Of a stretch of DNA of 64,000 bases, positions 22,956-36,142 are shown one piece after another. Source of the stretch: Diatrype stigma (Eukaryota > Ascomycota > Sordariomycetes > Xylariales > Diatrypaceae). Numbering within the stretch: position 1 is the stretch's first letter; each line of letters begins with the position of its first letter. The DNA is taken from positions 186,001 to 250,000 of the forward strand of contig JAKJXP020000047.1 in the NCBI GenBank assembly GCA_022225965.2. Direction: 5' to 3'. The position numbers and the translations under genes are program-made. The notes under the pieces are model-generated. The model made no database searches and was not told where the DNA came from. It saw only the letters and a program-made list of their open reading frames with translations.

Positions 22956-24405
22956 AGTTGGCCTGGGCGATGAATGATGACAGCATCGAAGGTGTCTGTG
23001 CCACCGGGTAACGGACGAGGCAAGGGGTCAAAGCCGGATTTCATTTTTATTTTTTATTTTCTTCTCCATCTATCCAATTGGACTAGGTGGTTGTGGATTG
23101 ATGTATCAGGTAGGTACATATAATTGCTATGGATGATGTAGGCAGGTCAAGTATAGCCGGATTGGGTGGACACGAAAGAGCCTCCAACAACCAAGATCAG
23201 TAGGTAACAACCATCACGACAACGAGCAGGATGCCAGGATTCCAGCCAACCAAACACCGACCGTACATAGGAACGGCTGTGAGTCGATGACGTAATAAAA
23301 CAGAAGCAGAATACGGACAACAATCTCCTATCGATGAACTCTGAAGTCTGAACACATGGACGGATGCCGGTAGTTATGTGAAACAGAACAGACACACTAT
23401 GATGCCTATGATAACTACAGCTTTCAGCCAGCCACTCAGCCATTACCTAAGTACATATATTGTACCATGTAGACAGATAGGCGAGGCCGTAAGCCTCAAG
23501 CCAGCTAACTGCAATTACCGCCCAGCCCCCACGGCGACTAGATAGGCAGGTGTTCGTTGGTAAGCGGCTAACTAGAGATGCGACAAACAGCATTGAAGCA
23601 TGCATGCGCTGGGTCTCTGGTCTCTCAGTTTTGCTCTGCTTTGCTTCCATGGTTTTGGACCTTCCCGTCAAGTCGAAACGAATGCGAAAGTCGGCGTCTA
23701 AATAAGCAACCCCCGTTTCCACCACTGCCACTACTTCAAATGTGCAATGCCTGCCAACCATATACTGGAAGGTAGACGATAGGTACATACCTACCTTGGT
23801 AGTAGGAGGAGGCGTTAGCTATATATATACCAAGTGGCTTTGAACATATAATCGACTAATAACTACATACCTGGTAACTAGTATTAGTAAATATTTATCG
23901 TAGTGTTATCTGCAGTTTGTATTACTACCGGCAACGTTGCCAGCTAAGCTTGCCATCGCCAAGTGCCGCGCCATCTGAACCCGTATCCGTATTGGCTCCC
24001 TGTAGACGGACACGCATACGCATCACCGGGAAAGAAAAGGGGTTGGCGAGTGACGAGTAAGTACCGTAGTCAGTACGTATGTATGTAGGTATATACTATG
24101 TAGGTAGCTTACGTCCGACCAAATTGGCTTGTTATCCGTAACGCATATGTTTTCAACGTTGTACCGAATGCCATTGGATGGGGGTTCCGCGATGAGCCTG
24201 ATTCCTGTTGCACACTTGGTTTTTGTGTTTCTGTACCTACTATGTAATACTAATAATTACTTACCTAACCGCTGGGATTTACCTATCGCTATGTAGTTCC
24301 AAGGTTCTAGGTAGGTATTGAGCGGTGCCTACCTAACGTTACTCTTTATAGTGGGTATAGCAGGTCTAGGCCTGCATGTGTTAGTCTATTACGTAGGTAT
24401 GTATG

Positions 24406-24714
24406 TACAGTTGGGAAGGGTGTTGGATGTTAGTAGTTCCATTTTCCCACAATATGTCCTCTTTTTATTGACATGTATACTGCTATATAATTTGTATGAA
24501 AGTAACAAGTTCATATGCTGCTAATACATAATTTCGCATAATTATCGCCACAATTCAGTGTTGGCTATAGCTTTTAACAATTGGAGCAACGGGAAAATCT
24601 TAGAATTCCATGTATTTCTCATACCAATTATATAGACATCTACATCGCTAACCCATTTGTGGCATATCGTGGGCCATGTGGAACTACTAACATCCAACAC
24701 CCTTCCCAACTGTA
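24406..24714. mobile_element. MITE-like element with Tc1/mariner-type ends
   Basis: A perfect 35-bp inverted repeat flanks the element: 24406-24440 reads TACAGTTGGGAAGGGTGTTG and onward, and 24680-24714 is its exact reverse complement. Both outer ends start TA-CAGT, as expected for a TA target duplication followed by a mariner/pogo-type terminus. The inverted similarity continues inward with decay (CCCACAATATG against CCCACGATATG, and CTATATAATT in both arms), so the whole element of about 305 bp is nearly palindromic. It has no transposase frame. Classification as a non-autonomous Tc1/mariner MITE is inference from end structure. Confidence 0.75.
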
Positions 24715-25618
24715 TGTAGTATGTATGTATGTACCCTCTCCCCCATGGGCCGTCTCCGTCTCCCTCCCACCCTCTGCACAGCCCACGGTACAATACTGGA
24801 GCTCTAGTTATAACTAGGTTGCATGTAGATCCATGGATGTCTACGGGCGGGTTAAGGTTACCTAATAGAATAGAAGTGTCCTTCCTCCCACTATATCGTC
24901 CATACATACTTCGTAGACAGCACTTCATACCTCCAAATGTCAATGACTACATGCCCGGCCCGGTACCAACGTAACAATAACCGATTCTGTTTAGCAGGCA
25001 AGATACTTACGTGTTTATCAGTCTTCTTTCTTTAATTTCTGTATGGTATCACCTAGAGACAGTTGCATTTCCAGCACCACCGCGACCACCTATTTCCTCC
25101 GCCAACCGACTAGAAGACGCTACAGCGTCCAGAACGTCGTCGTCATTAATATCTTCCGTCACTCTCTTCAGGCCACCAGATTGCCACACTCAAAAGACTA
25201 CGGCCGTATCTTTATTAAATACCAAACAATATTTATTCATCCACCAGCCTAGTCAATTTGAAGTGCCGGAGTTCCTAGAGACTCATTCCGCCTTCCATTG
25301 TCTCTGACTCAAACCCCGCCGTCTTTACTGGATTTGGTCGCTATCTTGCAGAGCTTGATCGGTTCATACCGCCCCCAGTTTAGAACCGAGACGGATTAAC
25401 AAAGAATGGCTATGATATTCCCTTTAACAACGCCATCGCCATCTTAGGAGGATCCAGCCACACCCACTCACTCCTCTCGCTCCACCGAGTCGACCTTAAC
25501 TGAGGGACGTACAAGCTCTACGAGTACGAGAACCAGCCAACCGTCGAATAGGCCAAGACGAAGGGAGAGGTTGCGACATATATTTTTTCCACATCCACCG
25601 ACGAGATTGCCTACGGCC

Positions 25619-27951
25619 ATGTCCTCAGCCCACGAATCCTTCAAGGCACTGGGTCCCATCGACTGGAACTTCGACCACGGCAAACCTGCCGAGGAAGAGA
25701 GAAGGATTAGGAAATTCCTATCCAAAACCTTCGCGGACGCAGAATGTATCATCGACTCCGTACCCAGCGACACCACGTCAGTCCCGCAGACCGGTAGGCC
25801 ACGGTCTGCCACCGACCCGAATCGCCCAAATCTGCCGAGCAGATCTCACCTACTGTCCGACCGTGCGAAGGAGTTGCGGAAAGATTGGAAGGAAGTCAAG
25901 GTCAATGCCAAAGAAAACCCGCTGGGATTGAGCGTTTACAAGCTACCCGCCAAAGATGGCAAGGGTACTTGGTTTGCAAGGCGGAGTATTCACGAGGGAC
26001 AGAGCTTCGAGAAGTGGAAGCTGGCTATGGAAAAGGAGTTCGCCGAGAGCATGAAGGTCACGGGAAAACCCGGTAGCGGAAGTATCAGGGGCATCGGGGC
26101 CGACAGACGTGTAGAGCATATGCTCTTGGATGACTGCGGTAAATTGGAAGGTAAGGATGGCCTCCCATCACCCACGGGTCCTTCACTTTGGCACGAGTAC
26201 CTACTGACTTACACGAATGAATAGTCTACCAATTGTCCGCACAGTTTCCAGGACCAACTACGCCTAGGGAATTCGTAACGATGCTATTGACCACCGACTG
26301 TGGCCTCGAGGGATCCCCTACACCAGCAGCACATGAGAAGCCAGCGAGATATTTTATGGTTGTCTCCAAACCCTGCATACATCCAGAATGTCCCACACAA
26401 TCGGGTTTCATTCGGGGTGCGTATGAATCCGTCGAGATGATCCGCGAGATAAGGACCGAGACCAAAGTCGATCCCTTGAGAAAGGTACAGTCGTCAATAG
26501 ACCTACCAGCTGACGAAGCAAACGCCATCGCAAGAAACACGATGAGCCAGTTGGCACACGAGGCACCGATACTCCGCGCTGCGCGTCAACCGACACTAAA
26601 CGGCGTCCCCGAAACCGACATAATAGGACATCAGTCTAACGAATCTATTGCAACTAGTGGTGGAGAAAGTAGCGAAAAGCGGCATCTGCCAGAAGCAACG
26701 ATCATGGAGCCCGAGTATGAGACGAAGATCGAGTGGTTGATGGTAACGCGCAGTGACCCCGGTGGTAGTGTGCCGCGGTTCATGGTCGAAAAGGGGACTC
26801 CTGGCGCCATTGCAGGCGACGCCGACAAATTCCTCAAATGGGCCGAATCCAAGACTTTAAAATATTTTACACAGCCCGAAACCGACGTTACAGAACCCGT
26901 ACAGGAGGCGCTGGAAGCCCCGAGAGTTGGAGACCCTTCGAAAATATCTGGACCCCCAGCTACAAGGCCCAGTGTTAAGGTTGTCGACACACCTAACGGC
27001 GAGAAAGGCGTTGCGTACGAGGAAGAGACGCCCACTGCATATACCGGTTTGTATGGGATCATAGCAGGAGCTATTGGCGCCGCAGCAACAATGATCCCAG
27101 CTTTTGGATCCAACCAGGGTGATACGTCCCCAGAAGTATCTCTTAGCACCGACGACGATGACGACGATCGCTCGTCTATCTGCACTTTTCACAGTTTTTC
27201 AACGGGTCCAGAAAACCTCGATGAGGAGCCGCGTGATGCCGAAGCCCAGCTCTCGCGAGCCACCACGAATGGCGAGGATCAATCTCTCCATTCATCCACG
27301 GAGTCTACAGCTACGCATTCTTTCAATGCGTCCTCGCAACACGAGAAGGAATTACGGAAGCTAGAGGAGCGTAAACGGAAAATGGAGGAGCGCCTCCAGC
27401 GGTCACAGGCCAAAGTGATCGCCAAACGCAACCATGAGAGTGCTTCGAACGACGAGGATGTGCTCGCCAAGCTCCGTGAAAGGCATGAGAAAGAGGTCGC
27501 TAAGCAGACAGAGAAGTACCAGCGTGAGCTGCGCAAGCTCGAGGCTAAGCGGCATAGCGAGCAACGAAAAACCGAGGAGAGGCGGCGAAAGCAAGCTGAG
27601 CGCGAAGAAAAGGCGAACATGACGATAGAGCTCGAGAAGGTGCGCGCCGAAAGGGACGTCGCTCGCAAGCAGATCGAGGTTCTTAAGGAGCAAATTGGCG
27701 AATTGCAGGGTCAGAACACCATGCTCGTCGCTAGGCTCGGCCGAGAAGGGATCTCTCTCGAGGGCAGCATTGCCAGCAAACTATCAGATCCACGGCGAAG
27801 GAGCAGCCCTGCACCGGGCGGTAAGATCTCTCGCTCTAGCACCGTGGTCGGGACCCCTAGCCAGAACTCTGCCTCGCCGATAACGATTGCGCCGAAGGGA
27901 GACCGATCGAGAGAACGTGGTGCACATCTGCAGACCGAAGGCGTCGCATGA
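25619..27951 (+). CDS. DUF3074 (START-like) protein with C-terminal coiled coil
   Basis: Two exons, 25619..26150 and 26225..27951; 752 residues. The 74-bp intron has donor GTAAGG and acceptor AATAG and joins ...GKLE to VYQLSAQFPGPTTPREF. The start MSSAHESFKALGPIDW at 25619 is preferred over the ATG at 25571, which precedes it in frame. The DUF3074 region spans about residues 80-395: LGLSVYKLP, TWFARRSIHEG, VEHMLLDD, FVTMLLTTDCG, ARYFMVVSKPC, SGFIRGAYESVEMIREI, TKIEWLMVTRSDPGGSVPRF and MVEKGTPGAI, the last being strongly family-like. The middle is acidic and disordered. Residues about 590-690 form a long Glu/Lys/Arg coiled coil. DUF3074 belongs to the START-like superfamily, so a lipid-binding role is possible but unproven. 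The gene follows the SIP3-like gene on the same strand. Confidence 0.82.
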
Positions 27952-28889
27952 TCCAGGACAGTTAACGCGAATAAAGAGGGAGGGGAAGAAGCAGCCCAGG
28001 GGGGTAGCTTAGAACCGAACCCTCACGGGTCATCCCATAAACCGAGTCGCTATCCCAGAGCCAGCCACTGCTGCTGCGCTCTGGCTGTATTAGTAGCAAG
28101 CGACATAGCTGGGGGGTGTTAATCGCGTCATCAAGGGGGCGTCGGTGCGGGAGCGGCCGTCCAGGGAAGAAGAACATAGTCGGGGAAGCCGAGGAATCGA
28201 CTGGTCGGCCGGCCATGTGGTGGTTGCGGTGCTTCTGTGTATATTTGTATATTACTTTGCATGATTAATGAGCGGAAAATGTCCGGATCGATCGTAACGC
28301 GCTGGCAGGGAAAGGAAAAGGGGGCATGGAGGGCTTGCAAGCAAGCCAGCCAGCCAATTGGCTAGACAGCACGCGATTAATGGACGTTAACAGTCTATAA
28401 AAATGCTTATGCTATCGATGACAGACCGCGGAATTTAAAAAGTGCGTTGGTGATAGTCAATGATGAAGGTTTCGAATTGCACGACACTATGGCTTGTATC
28501 AACACAATACAGTACCATGATTATACAACATTAGAATATACAAATGTAAATCTAAATTTGATAATGCTTATGCAACTTTCGACTGGCCAGCTTTAGCTCC
28601 ATGCCTGTATATGTATCTATCTCTTTGACTACCCTCTACCCTCAGCCCAGAGGAAACAAGCAAGCAGAGTCTGGTTGACCGTTGTGGTCTCTCGCGAGAA
28701 CGCCAGTTGTACCTAGCCTCCCCTTTTATTCGCCCCCCCCCCCCCTTTTCTTTTTTTTTTTTTTTTTTTTTTTTCTTTACTTTTCCCACCTCCCTGTCCA
28801 AGTAGCTATGGCCGCAACCCCCTTTCTTTCCTTTTTTCTTCCTGCTCAATCACTCACTCACTCGCTCATTCATTGCATCTCATTGCATC
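27952..28889. other. Convergent intergenic region with homopolymers
   Basis: Between the DUF3074 and Trm732-type genes. It holds a run of 13 C at 28733-28745, a run of 24 T at 28751-28774 and cattgcatct repeats at 28870-28900. No credible exon. Confidence 0.65.
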
Positions 28890-31800
28890 TCATTGCATTT
28901 CGCACATCCCAAGAAGCAGCCCGTGCACCCTCGCCCTCCGCCCCGCGCTCTGGAACGCCCGCAGCGCATCTCGGATCTCCGCGAACGAGGACGAGGACGA
29001 CAGCGCGGCGCCCGCGACCACGACCCGCGCGCAGATGGCGAACACCTCGGGCTTCGACGTCCAGCCCAGCGGACCGTCGCCGTCACCGTCACCAGCCTGC
29101 ATCTCCGCATCCGCAAGGCGAACCAGAGTCCGCAGGCCGTCTAGAGTCCAGGTCGCTAGGGCATGGAGTTCTGGGCGTGGTTGCTGCTGTTCCTGCTGTT
29201 GTGGTTGTGATAGTGGTTCCGGCGGAGGAAACAGGACGTCCCGCCACCGCTGCGCCTCCCGCACCTCGTCCACGTACAGGTTCTGCTCCTCGACGACGAA
29301 CAGGGCGTCGTCGAACCGCATCGCGGCGCAGAGCTGTTGCTCTGCGGGCGTCCAGGCGACATCGCCACCACCGTTGATGATGGTGCGCTCTGCTTCCTCT
29401 CCTTCAGCTGCTGCTGATAATGGCGATGGCAACAGGGCGTGAGAAACGTGCTGCCCGACCATCCGCCCCGCAGCGTGGGCGCGGAACTCCGCCGAAGACG
29501 AAGACGAATACCGCGCGCGCAGCCAGGCGAGCAGGCGCTGCGCCGCCTGCGCCGGCTCGAGCTGCTGGCCCGCGAGCACGGGCGCCGCGGCGGCGGCCGC
29601 CACGTCGCGGATCTCGTCGTCGTCGTCGTTCAGGGCGTCGTAGACGGCCAGGAGCCAGGGGAGGTGGTGGGTGTCGGCTGTGACGACGGTGGCGGTGGCT
29701 TCGGAGAAGGACTTGAGCGCCGTTATGGCGGCCATGCGGGTGTCGAATGTCTTTGTGTGAATATGTTAGTGTTTTTGCGGTTCTGTGGATTGTTTGGTTC
29801 CGTAAAGATGGATGATGAGGAATGGTGAATGGAAAAAGAAGAACGACCTACCCTATCATCCCTCCCGGCATCGCTCATCATCGCGCCCCAAGCACTCACC
29901 CACCGGCGGACGAGGCGCGCGCTGCTCTGCTTATCCTCTTCGTCCTGCTGCTTCTCCGCCGCGGCACTCGCTCGGCAGCACACACATGCCGCCGCCAGCA
30001 GCGGCCCGCTCAGCCGGACGACCGCCTCGGACAGGCTAGGGCTCATAGGCTTCCGCTGCAGCTGCAGCTCCGCCCAGAACGCGTACAGCGTCTCCTGATC
30101 CGGGAGCTGCTGCTGCTGCTGCTGCGCTGTGGCTTCGGGGGTTCCGCTCTGCAAGAGCGCGTCGCGCAGGAGCGCCGCGAGGCAGTCCACGGCCAGGGCG
30201 CGCGGCTCCGGCGCCTCCGTGCCGGCGCACACATCCATGTATGCGCGCGCGAGGGCGAGGGTGGTGCCTTCCGGGGAGGAGGACGAGGCTACCTCTCCGT
30301 GGATGTTGTCGCTGTTGCGTGAAGGGCCCGGAGGGGGACCGCCGCGCGAGAGCGTCTCCAGCATGGCGCAGGCGACGTTGATGTCGTCGCGCAGAGCGCG
30401 CTGCAGGGCGCGGCCGAGCTCGTCGATCTGCGACCGGCGGAGCAGGTCCTTGGTGGTTGCTACGGCCAGGCTGGTGCTCAGGAGCACGGACGGCGATGAA
30501 GACGACGACGACGATGATTCGCGCACGAGGATCGGTAGAGGCGTGGTACTAGGAAGAGCTGCTGGTTTTCGCCGTTCCATAGCGTGCTCCTCGAGCTGGG
30601 TGAAGAAACTGAGGATCTCGACGTAGACGGCTCGGGCTTCGAGGCAGGTGGCCAGGCTATTGCCGCTCATGTCCGGTATCGCTTCTAGCAGGTTGCGCAG
30701 CTTGTCCGGGTACGTTTCTAACCGGGGGTGTCAGCTCCTATTCATCACTACATCGCACTTGTAGGGATAAGGGAGTCGACCCCATCCCATCCCATCAAAT
30801 CACGCATGCAAACTGCTACTAGCCAGGTACTGACCGAAAAGCAGGTCCGGCATGACCTCGAGGAGCCGTTCGAGGAGGAACTTCAGCGTCAGCAGCGCGC
30901 CGTGCAGCTTGTTCGCGGAGCCGTCCAAGCCGGATCCGGCGATCAGGGCGGCAACGGCGTCGAGCCAGCCGGGCTTCAGCAGGAACGAGCACAGCGTGCG
31001 GGCGGCGATCTCGCGCACGTGCCAGATGCGACTGCCGAGGTACCAGGCGATGGTGGCGTAGAGCCGGTCGCGGGCGGCCTCGGGCGGGCCCGCGCGGCGG
31101 ATGATGTCCAGCGCGGGGAACACGGACTCGGCCGTCGTCTGCGCGCCGAGCAGGACGCCGCCCTCGGAACGCTGGCCCATCTCCAGCAGGTGGACGAGGA
31201 CGGTCGGGAGGGCCGGGAACTTGGCGTACGAGATCCGCGTCGTGCGCCCGTCCCACCCGGCCTCCATCGACGCCTTGCTCTCGTTGGTGCCGAAGAGGCA
31301 GTCGATCAGGCTGCGGAGGAGGAGCAGGCCGCAGTTGCGGATCGCCCAGCTGTTGTGATCACAGCGATGTTAGACTTTTACTTTTTCCATCGAGATTAAA
31401 AAAAGAAAAAAGTAAAAGAAAAAAAAAGAAATGACGCATCGCGCATGGTAGGCGCGTGCGCATATTCGGGACAGGGTCAGGATGGGACTCGTGATTTGGA
31501 ACTTACACCTCTGACTTCAGACTATTGGCGGCGAGCTGCAGGCAGTCGGTGAGGTACTCGTCGACCCTCTTGCTGAAGGCCGAGCTCTTGAAGATGTCCT
31601 TGAGGCAGTTCAGCGCGTGGACCTGCGGCAGCTTCGACCCGTCCGTCTCCGACATGTGCGCCGGGCGCTCGGCGATCTCCCGCAGCTGGCGCACGACCGC
31701 ATCGAATGACGGGCGCGCGGCGTTGGCGGAGAGGATGCCGACTACCAGCGACGGGATGCCGGCCGACCTCCGCGTGGTCGAGGCTTGCGTGTAGATGCAG

Positions 31801-34594
31801 TCCAGCGCTCCCTATTGAGTTTTGTCCCATTGTTAGCTTAGCGAGGGCATTCCATCGAAAAAATTATGCCTGGTAAGTAGAACTACGGCTCTAGGAGTTG
31901 GGGTGGTGTGCTGACTGACCTTGTACCATTCGTCTAATAGGCCGGCTTCCTCGTCGTTGGGGGAAGTCGGGGGGAAGTATTTAACGAGTTGACAACAGCT
32001 CCCGAACGTTTGGGTCACGGTCGTAAATGCTCCGCGATGCCGCAGGTTGGAGAGCTCGTCGAACGTCAAGCGGCCGATCGTCTCGAAGCTGTTACGAGGG
32101 AGGTTGAGGAGTCCCCGGGCTCGGTCGTTTCTTGCATTGTTGCCAATGGTCCTCAGCAGATTGCTTTGGTAAAACCAGGTTAGTTGAGCTGTTCGTTTTC
32201 ATGCCGTTTGAAGATAGCATCGCCTCACCTTGATTCGTGGATTGCCCGGAAGCTGTAACTGAGGAGGTCCTTGGTGTCTAGGCCCTCCATCTCTTCCAGC
32301 TCTTCCGGAAGATGGCCTTCGGGTGAGTCGTCGCAGAGAACGTGTCTGACAGCCTGCCAAATCCTGCTACAGCATGCGATCGCCCGATCTTGGAAGCCTT
32401 CCAGGATTGTGAGATCGTCATCCGCATACTTCTTGCTTGATAGGGACCCCCAGAGATAGCTATAGAGTAACACGTAAGCATAAGTATTCTCGAAATTGGA
32501 TGAGAGGAGGCATTTACCGAAGAGATGCGAAGCTGCCATGAACGGGAGCTTGGAGGACGGCAGAGCCTAGGTCGCTCTCGGCAGCGGCGAGCTTTCTCTC
32601 GAGATCCGTGATCACCGTTTCGACGATGTGCAACTGCTCTTTTTCGTCTGCAGCCCAGCGCCATAATATCTCATAGGATCGAGCGACACCATCGGAGTGG
32701 TCTGCCCTAGCGGTCTTGCGTGCAAGCTCCTCGGCTCTTTTGCAGAAGTCCCGGAGCTCCTCGACAACCGGTCGATTGAGTCCTTCTATGCAGTTTTCCG
32801 TAGTAGCATGCTTGTCTTCTGCGAGCAGTATGACCAACGAGGCGGCTGCCTCTCTCACATCATCGAAAGGGTCTAATATACGGTCCAAGACGCAGCGGAG
32901 CCACGTGTAGTCGGTAAAGGAGCCACCGGGACCTTGGGACTGTAGGTCTTTGATTTGCTGGGGTAGAGTGGACTTGAGGACAAAGCTCATGGCCTTGAGT
33001 GCAGTAATGTGGCGTTGATAAGATGCAGTAGGAACAAGCTCGTTTTTGAGGAAGCTCATATACCAACGTACGAACTGCTCATGTCGGCCCAAGGTATTAC
33101 GCAGCTCTTCCACAACGGTTTCCTGTGGGTCGGCTTGATTCACTGATTGGGTGTTTTCGATTACTCCTAGCAGAGATCCCGAGCCCCCTTTTTTGGTACT
33201 GCCCTCTTTTTCTAACTTCTTCGTGGCGCGTTCATACTCCCGTTGTAGGGATTCAATCGCCCCTTGAATACGCCTTATCATACTTTTGGAATGTCCCAAA
33301 ACGTCATATCTAAATTTGGGATCTGTGTCTGAATGAAATGACGGTAGGTGATTTTGGAGAAGCATGAGCGCCTCCGCCGTGTAGGGTCTCGTGGTAGATG
33401 GCGAGGTGATTAGTATTGATACGGCCGCAGATCGCGCCTCGATGGATTTATGGCTCAATACGACCTCGAGTGTATCTACCGAGAGCTGGGCAACAACTGT
33501 ACCGGACTTCGGGTTATGGCCTAAGAAACATCAACTTAATACATTTGTATTAGTGGAACATTGGGAGGCCTACCAGTCCCGGGCTCATCGACGACTCCAG
33601 CTTTCTTACCGGCCTCGAGCATGGCCAGCCAAAGCATTGAGTTGAGATCCCAACTGGTGCTATGGTTATCAGTCAAGTTCTGTAAGGTAAAGAGAGTATT
33701 GAGATATTCCAAGGTCCCAGGTTTGTCGACTCGGAATAGGGGTATGAAGACGTAAAGTTTGATCGGTTCTAAGAGCTCGAGATTCGTCTGCAACGCCCTA
33801 TATATAAACTGATGCCAGGAATCTGGATAGAACCTGGTATCCCTGTCCTTGTACCAAGGCTTAGTGAATATGGTGACAATAAGCTTCCCGGCTGCAGAGC
33901 ACACATAGTGAAGCTCCATCCAGTTGAATAGACTAGAGATGAAGCCGTCCCATGCGACATTGGTGTCGGGGGGAAGTCCATGAACTTCTCGGTATAAATC
34001 CAGGACGTCCGATAAGTAAACAAGGCCCTTCTGTACAGCATGATCTAAATGGCTGATGGCGGACTTTATCGATGGCTTGGACGACTGCTGTGTAATCATG
34101 GTAATCGCATCCCTCGAGATCCTCGTTTTGATAGTAGCGCTAGTTTCGGGGTTAGGGTTTTTAGAGATGGAATAGACTAGATAGTCAAGTACAAGCCGCA
34201 TGGACCTGTGTGAGTCCTGCTCGTTCCATTCGACGTAGAAGTCGAAGAGCCTGATAGCGGTGTCCTCCGAGAACGCGAATGTGCGGAGTACAGGAGAGCT
34301 GGACTTGGAGCACTGCTCAACAAACCCGCACAGCTTCGCGCAGGTATTCCCAGACAACTGCTTAGGCTTGGAGGCATTTTGAAGTAGCTCTTGGAATATG
34401 TTATCAGTCTGTCTATTGTTTTATTATTATTAACTAGCTGCGAGGATTATACGCCAATACAAGCAAGGAAGAATGAAGACTAACACAAGCTGAGACGATG
34501 TATTTTGGCTTTCAATCCAGGCTATTGCGTCTTTCGGGTTGAAGGACGTGTTCCCGATGTCCAGGGCCACCCCCCTATCCTGTGGCGATGTCAT
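28890..34594 (-). CDS. trm732: Trm732/THADA-type DUF2428 protein (tRNA 2'-O-methylation cofactor)
   Basis: Nine exons: 34594..34485, 34412..33574, 33520..32518, 32459..32229, 32163..31920, 31811..31507, 31349..30835, 30717..29900 and 29750..28890; 4926 nt, 1641 residues. Each junction keeps phase and restores continuous helical-repeat sequence (for example SEV|WAIRNCGLLLLRSLIDCLFG and RRW|TFDTRMAAITALKSF). The DUF2428 core lies about residues 650-930 and includes SFDAVVRQLREIAERP, LPQVHALNCLKDIFKSS and the WAIRNCGLLLLRSLID hallmark. The rest reads as HEAT/ARM-type repeats. In yeast, Trm732 partners Trm7 in 2'-O-methylation of C32 in tRNA; animal THADA is its homologue. Low-complexity Ser/Asp and Gln runs interrupt exon 8. 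The exon 1 start (MTSPQDRGVAL) and the first intron boundary are the least certain parts. It shares an upstream region with tim23. Confidence 0.88.
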
Positions 34595-35339
34595 GATGTC
34601 CGTGTAAAGTTCTAGTGCCACCTTATCCCTCCTATTGACTTTTCCAGTCACCTCACCCTGAGAAGTGCAGATCTCATCGCCGCCCCAGCATGCAGCTGAG
34701 TGTTGGGGTTCTTTTTCTTTACCGGGTCTGACGTAGGGCTGAAACGTTCCTAGCGAGTTTTGGGGCTCTGCACTCAGGTTTTGGAGGTTATGCGACCCAG
34801 ATAGAGACCCAAATAATATCTGAGATTTCCTTGATACACCGTAGATACTTCGCAAATACTTCGTAGCCGGAGGGGGTCAGGTCAGTCAGTCAGCACCAAA
34901 TTTGTGAAGAGAATGAATGAATATAAATTCCGTACTAAGACAGAAACAGTAAAGCTCGAGGTCTTCAATGTTATCAACTTGCAGGTATGTACCTACGTAC
35001 TTGTATGTATGTTGCCTATTATTACCTTATGCACGTCCTACGTGCATGTCCCGCCCAAGGCCGTAGCCTCCAGGGCTTAGAACAACCTTCAAGGGTGCAT
35101 AACGCACAGGCCACCCGATAGCTAATCAGATGGGAATTTTTTTATCTCGGAAAAGCATCGACGTCGACAGCCAAACGCCCGCGCATCCCACGCCCCGACA
35201 GCTACCGCAGCCCGCACACCCGCACGCAACCCGCAAACCGAGAGGCAATTCCTCGGCGCATTACCCTATATATAATATTCTAATTGCAGCTGGTCTACCC
35301 GTCCCCCCTTTCTAATTATACAGTTCCACCCGGTCCAAC
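34595..35339. promoter_or_regulatory. Divergent promoter region, trm732 / tim23
   Basis: 745 bp separate the divergent start codons. It contains several GTATGTACCTACGTAC-like motifs (34985-35010) and a TATATATAATATT stretch about 60 bp before tim23. No specific factor site is assigned. Confidence 0.45.
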
Positions 35340-36142
35340 ATGTCGTTCTGGGAAGCGCTCACGGGGCGGAAGTCCTCGTCCCAGCAGCATCAGCAGCAAT
35401 CGTCGCCGCCTTCAGATACGTCGTCGGAGTTTTCTACGCCAACGTCCAGCCATACCTTCACGCCAGCCCCCTTCGACCCCTCGTCCGCGCAAGGCGTCGA
35501 TTCCTTCCTTAACACATCCGCCTTCGCCGACCCGTCACAATTACACCCCCTCGCCGGCCTGAACAAGGAGAGTCTGGAGTACCTAACCCTCGAAGATTCC
35601 GCCCTGTCCGACCTTCCCGGCTCCCAGTCCGCTATCCCCTCACGAGGGTTCAGTGACGACCTGTGCTACGGGACTGGCATCACGTATCTCACAGCACTGT
35701 CGTTGGGAGGCGCATGGGGTCTGCAGGAGGGTTTAAGGAGATCGGCCGGCCAACCGCCCAAGCTACGGCTCAACTCGACGCTCAACGCCATCACGAGGCG
35801 GGGTCCCTTCTTGGGCAACTCGGCTGGTGTGGTGGCCATCACCTACAACTGTTTCAATTCCGCCATCGGCTACTTTAGGGGGAAGCACGATGCTGCGAAC
35901 ACGATCCTTGCCGGGGTTCTGAGTGGGATGATCTTCAAGAGTACCCGGGGAGTGCGGCAGATGATGATATCCGGAGGTGTCGTGGGGTCGATCGCCGGAG
36001 TATGGGCGGTATGTTCTCCCCTTTCCCCTTCCCCCATTTCGCATCTTCATTGCGACACCAGCAACTAATTCCGAGGCAGGTCACCAAGAAAATCATATTA
36101 CCACCTTCTGCGACTGGACAGCAGGAGCATCATCATCTATAA
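35340..36142 (+). CDS. tim23: Mitochondrial inner-membrane translocase subunit Tim23
   Basis: Two exons, 35340..36008 and 36080..36142; 243 residues. The intron (71 bp) has donor GTATGT, a CAACTAATTC branch site and acceptor GGCAG, and joins GVWA to VTKKIILPP. The N-terminal 100 residues are hydrophilic (intermembrane-space part) and include FADPSQLHPLAGLNKESLEYL, typical of fungal Tim23. The Tim17/Tim22/Tim23 membrane domain (about 105-225) carries GFSDDLCYGTGITYL, ALSLGGAWGLQEG, GPFLGNSAGVVAITYN and a final hydrophobic segment ending GSIAGVWA. The protein forms the channel of the TIM23 presequence translocase in the mitochondrial inner membrane. Length matches the family. Confidence 0.95.

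Larger units (their letters stand above)
21839..25618. other. 3.8-kb intergenic region with repeats and a MITE
   Basis: Despite several short open frames I see no credible exon. It contains a CA microsatellite (22924-22953), many TACCTA/GTAGGTA motifs (for example 22205-22225, 23780-23800, 24080-24110), and an inverted-repeat element at 24406-24714 described separately. The last few hundred bases before 25619 carry the promoter and 5' UTR of the DUF3074 gene. Confidence 0.7.
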
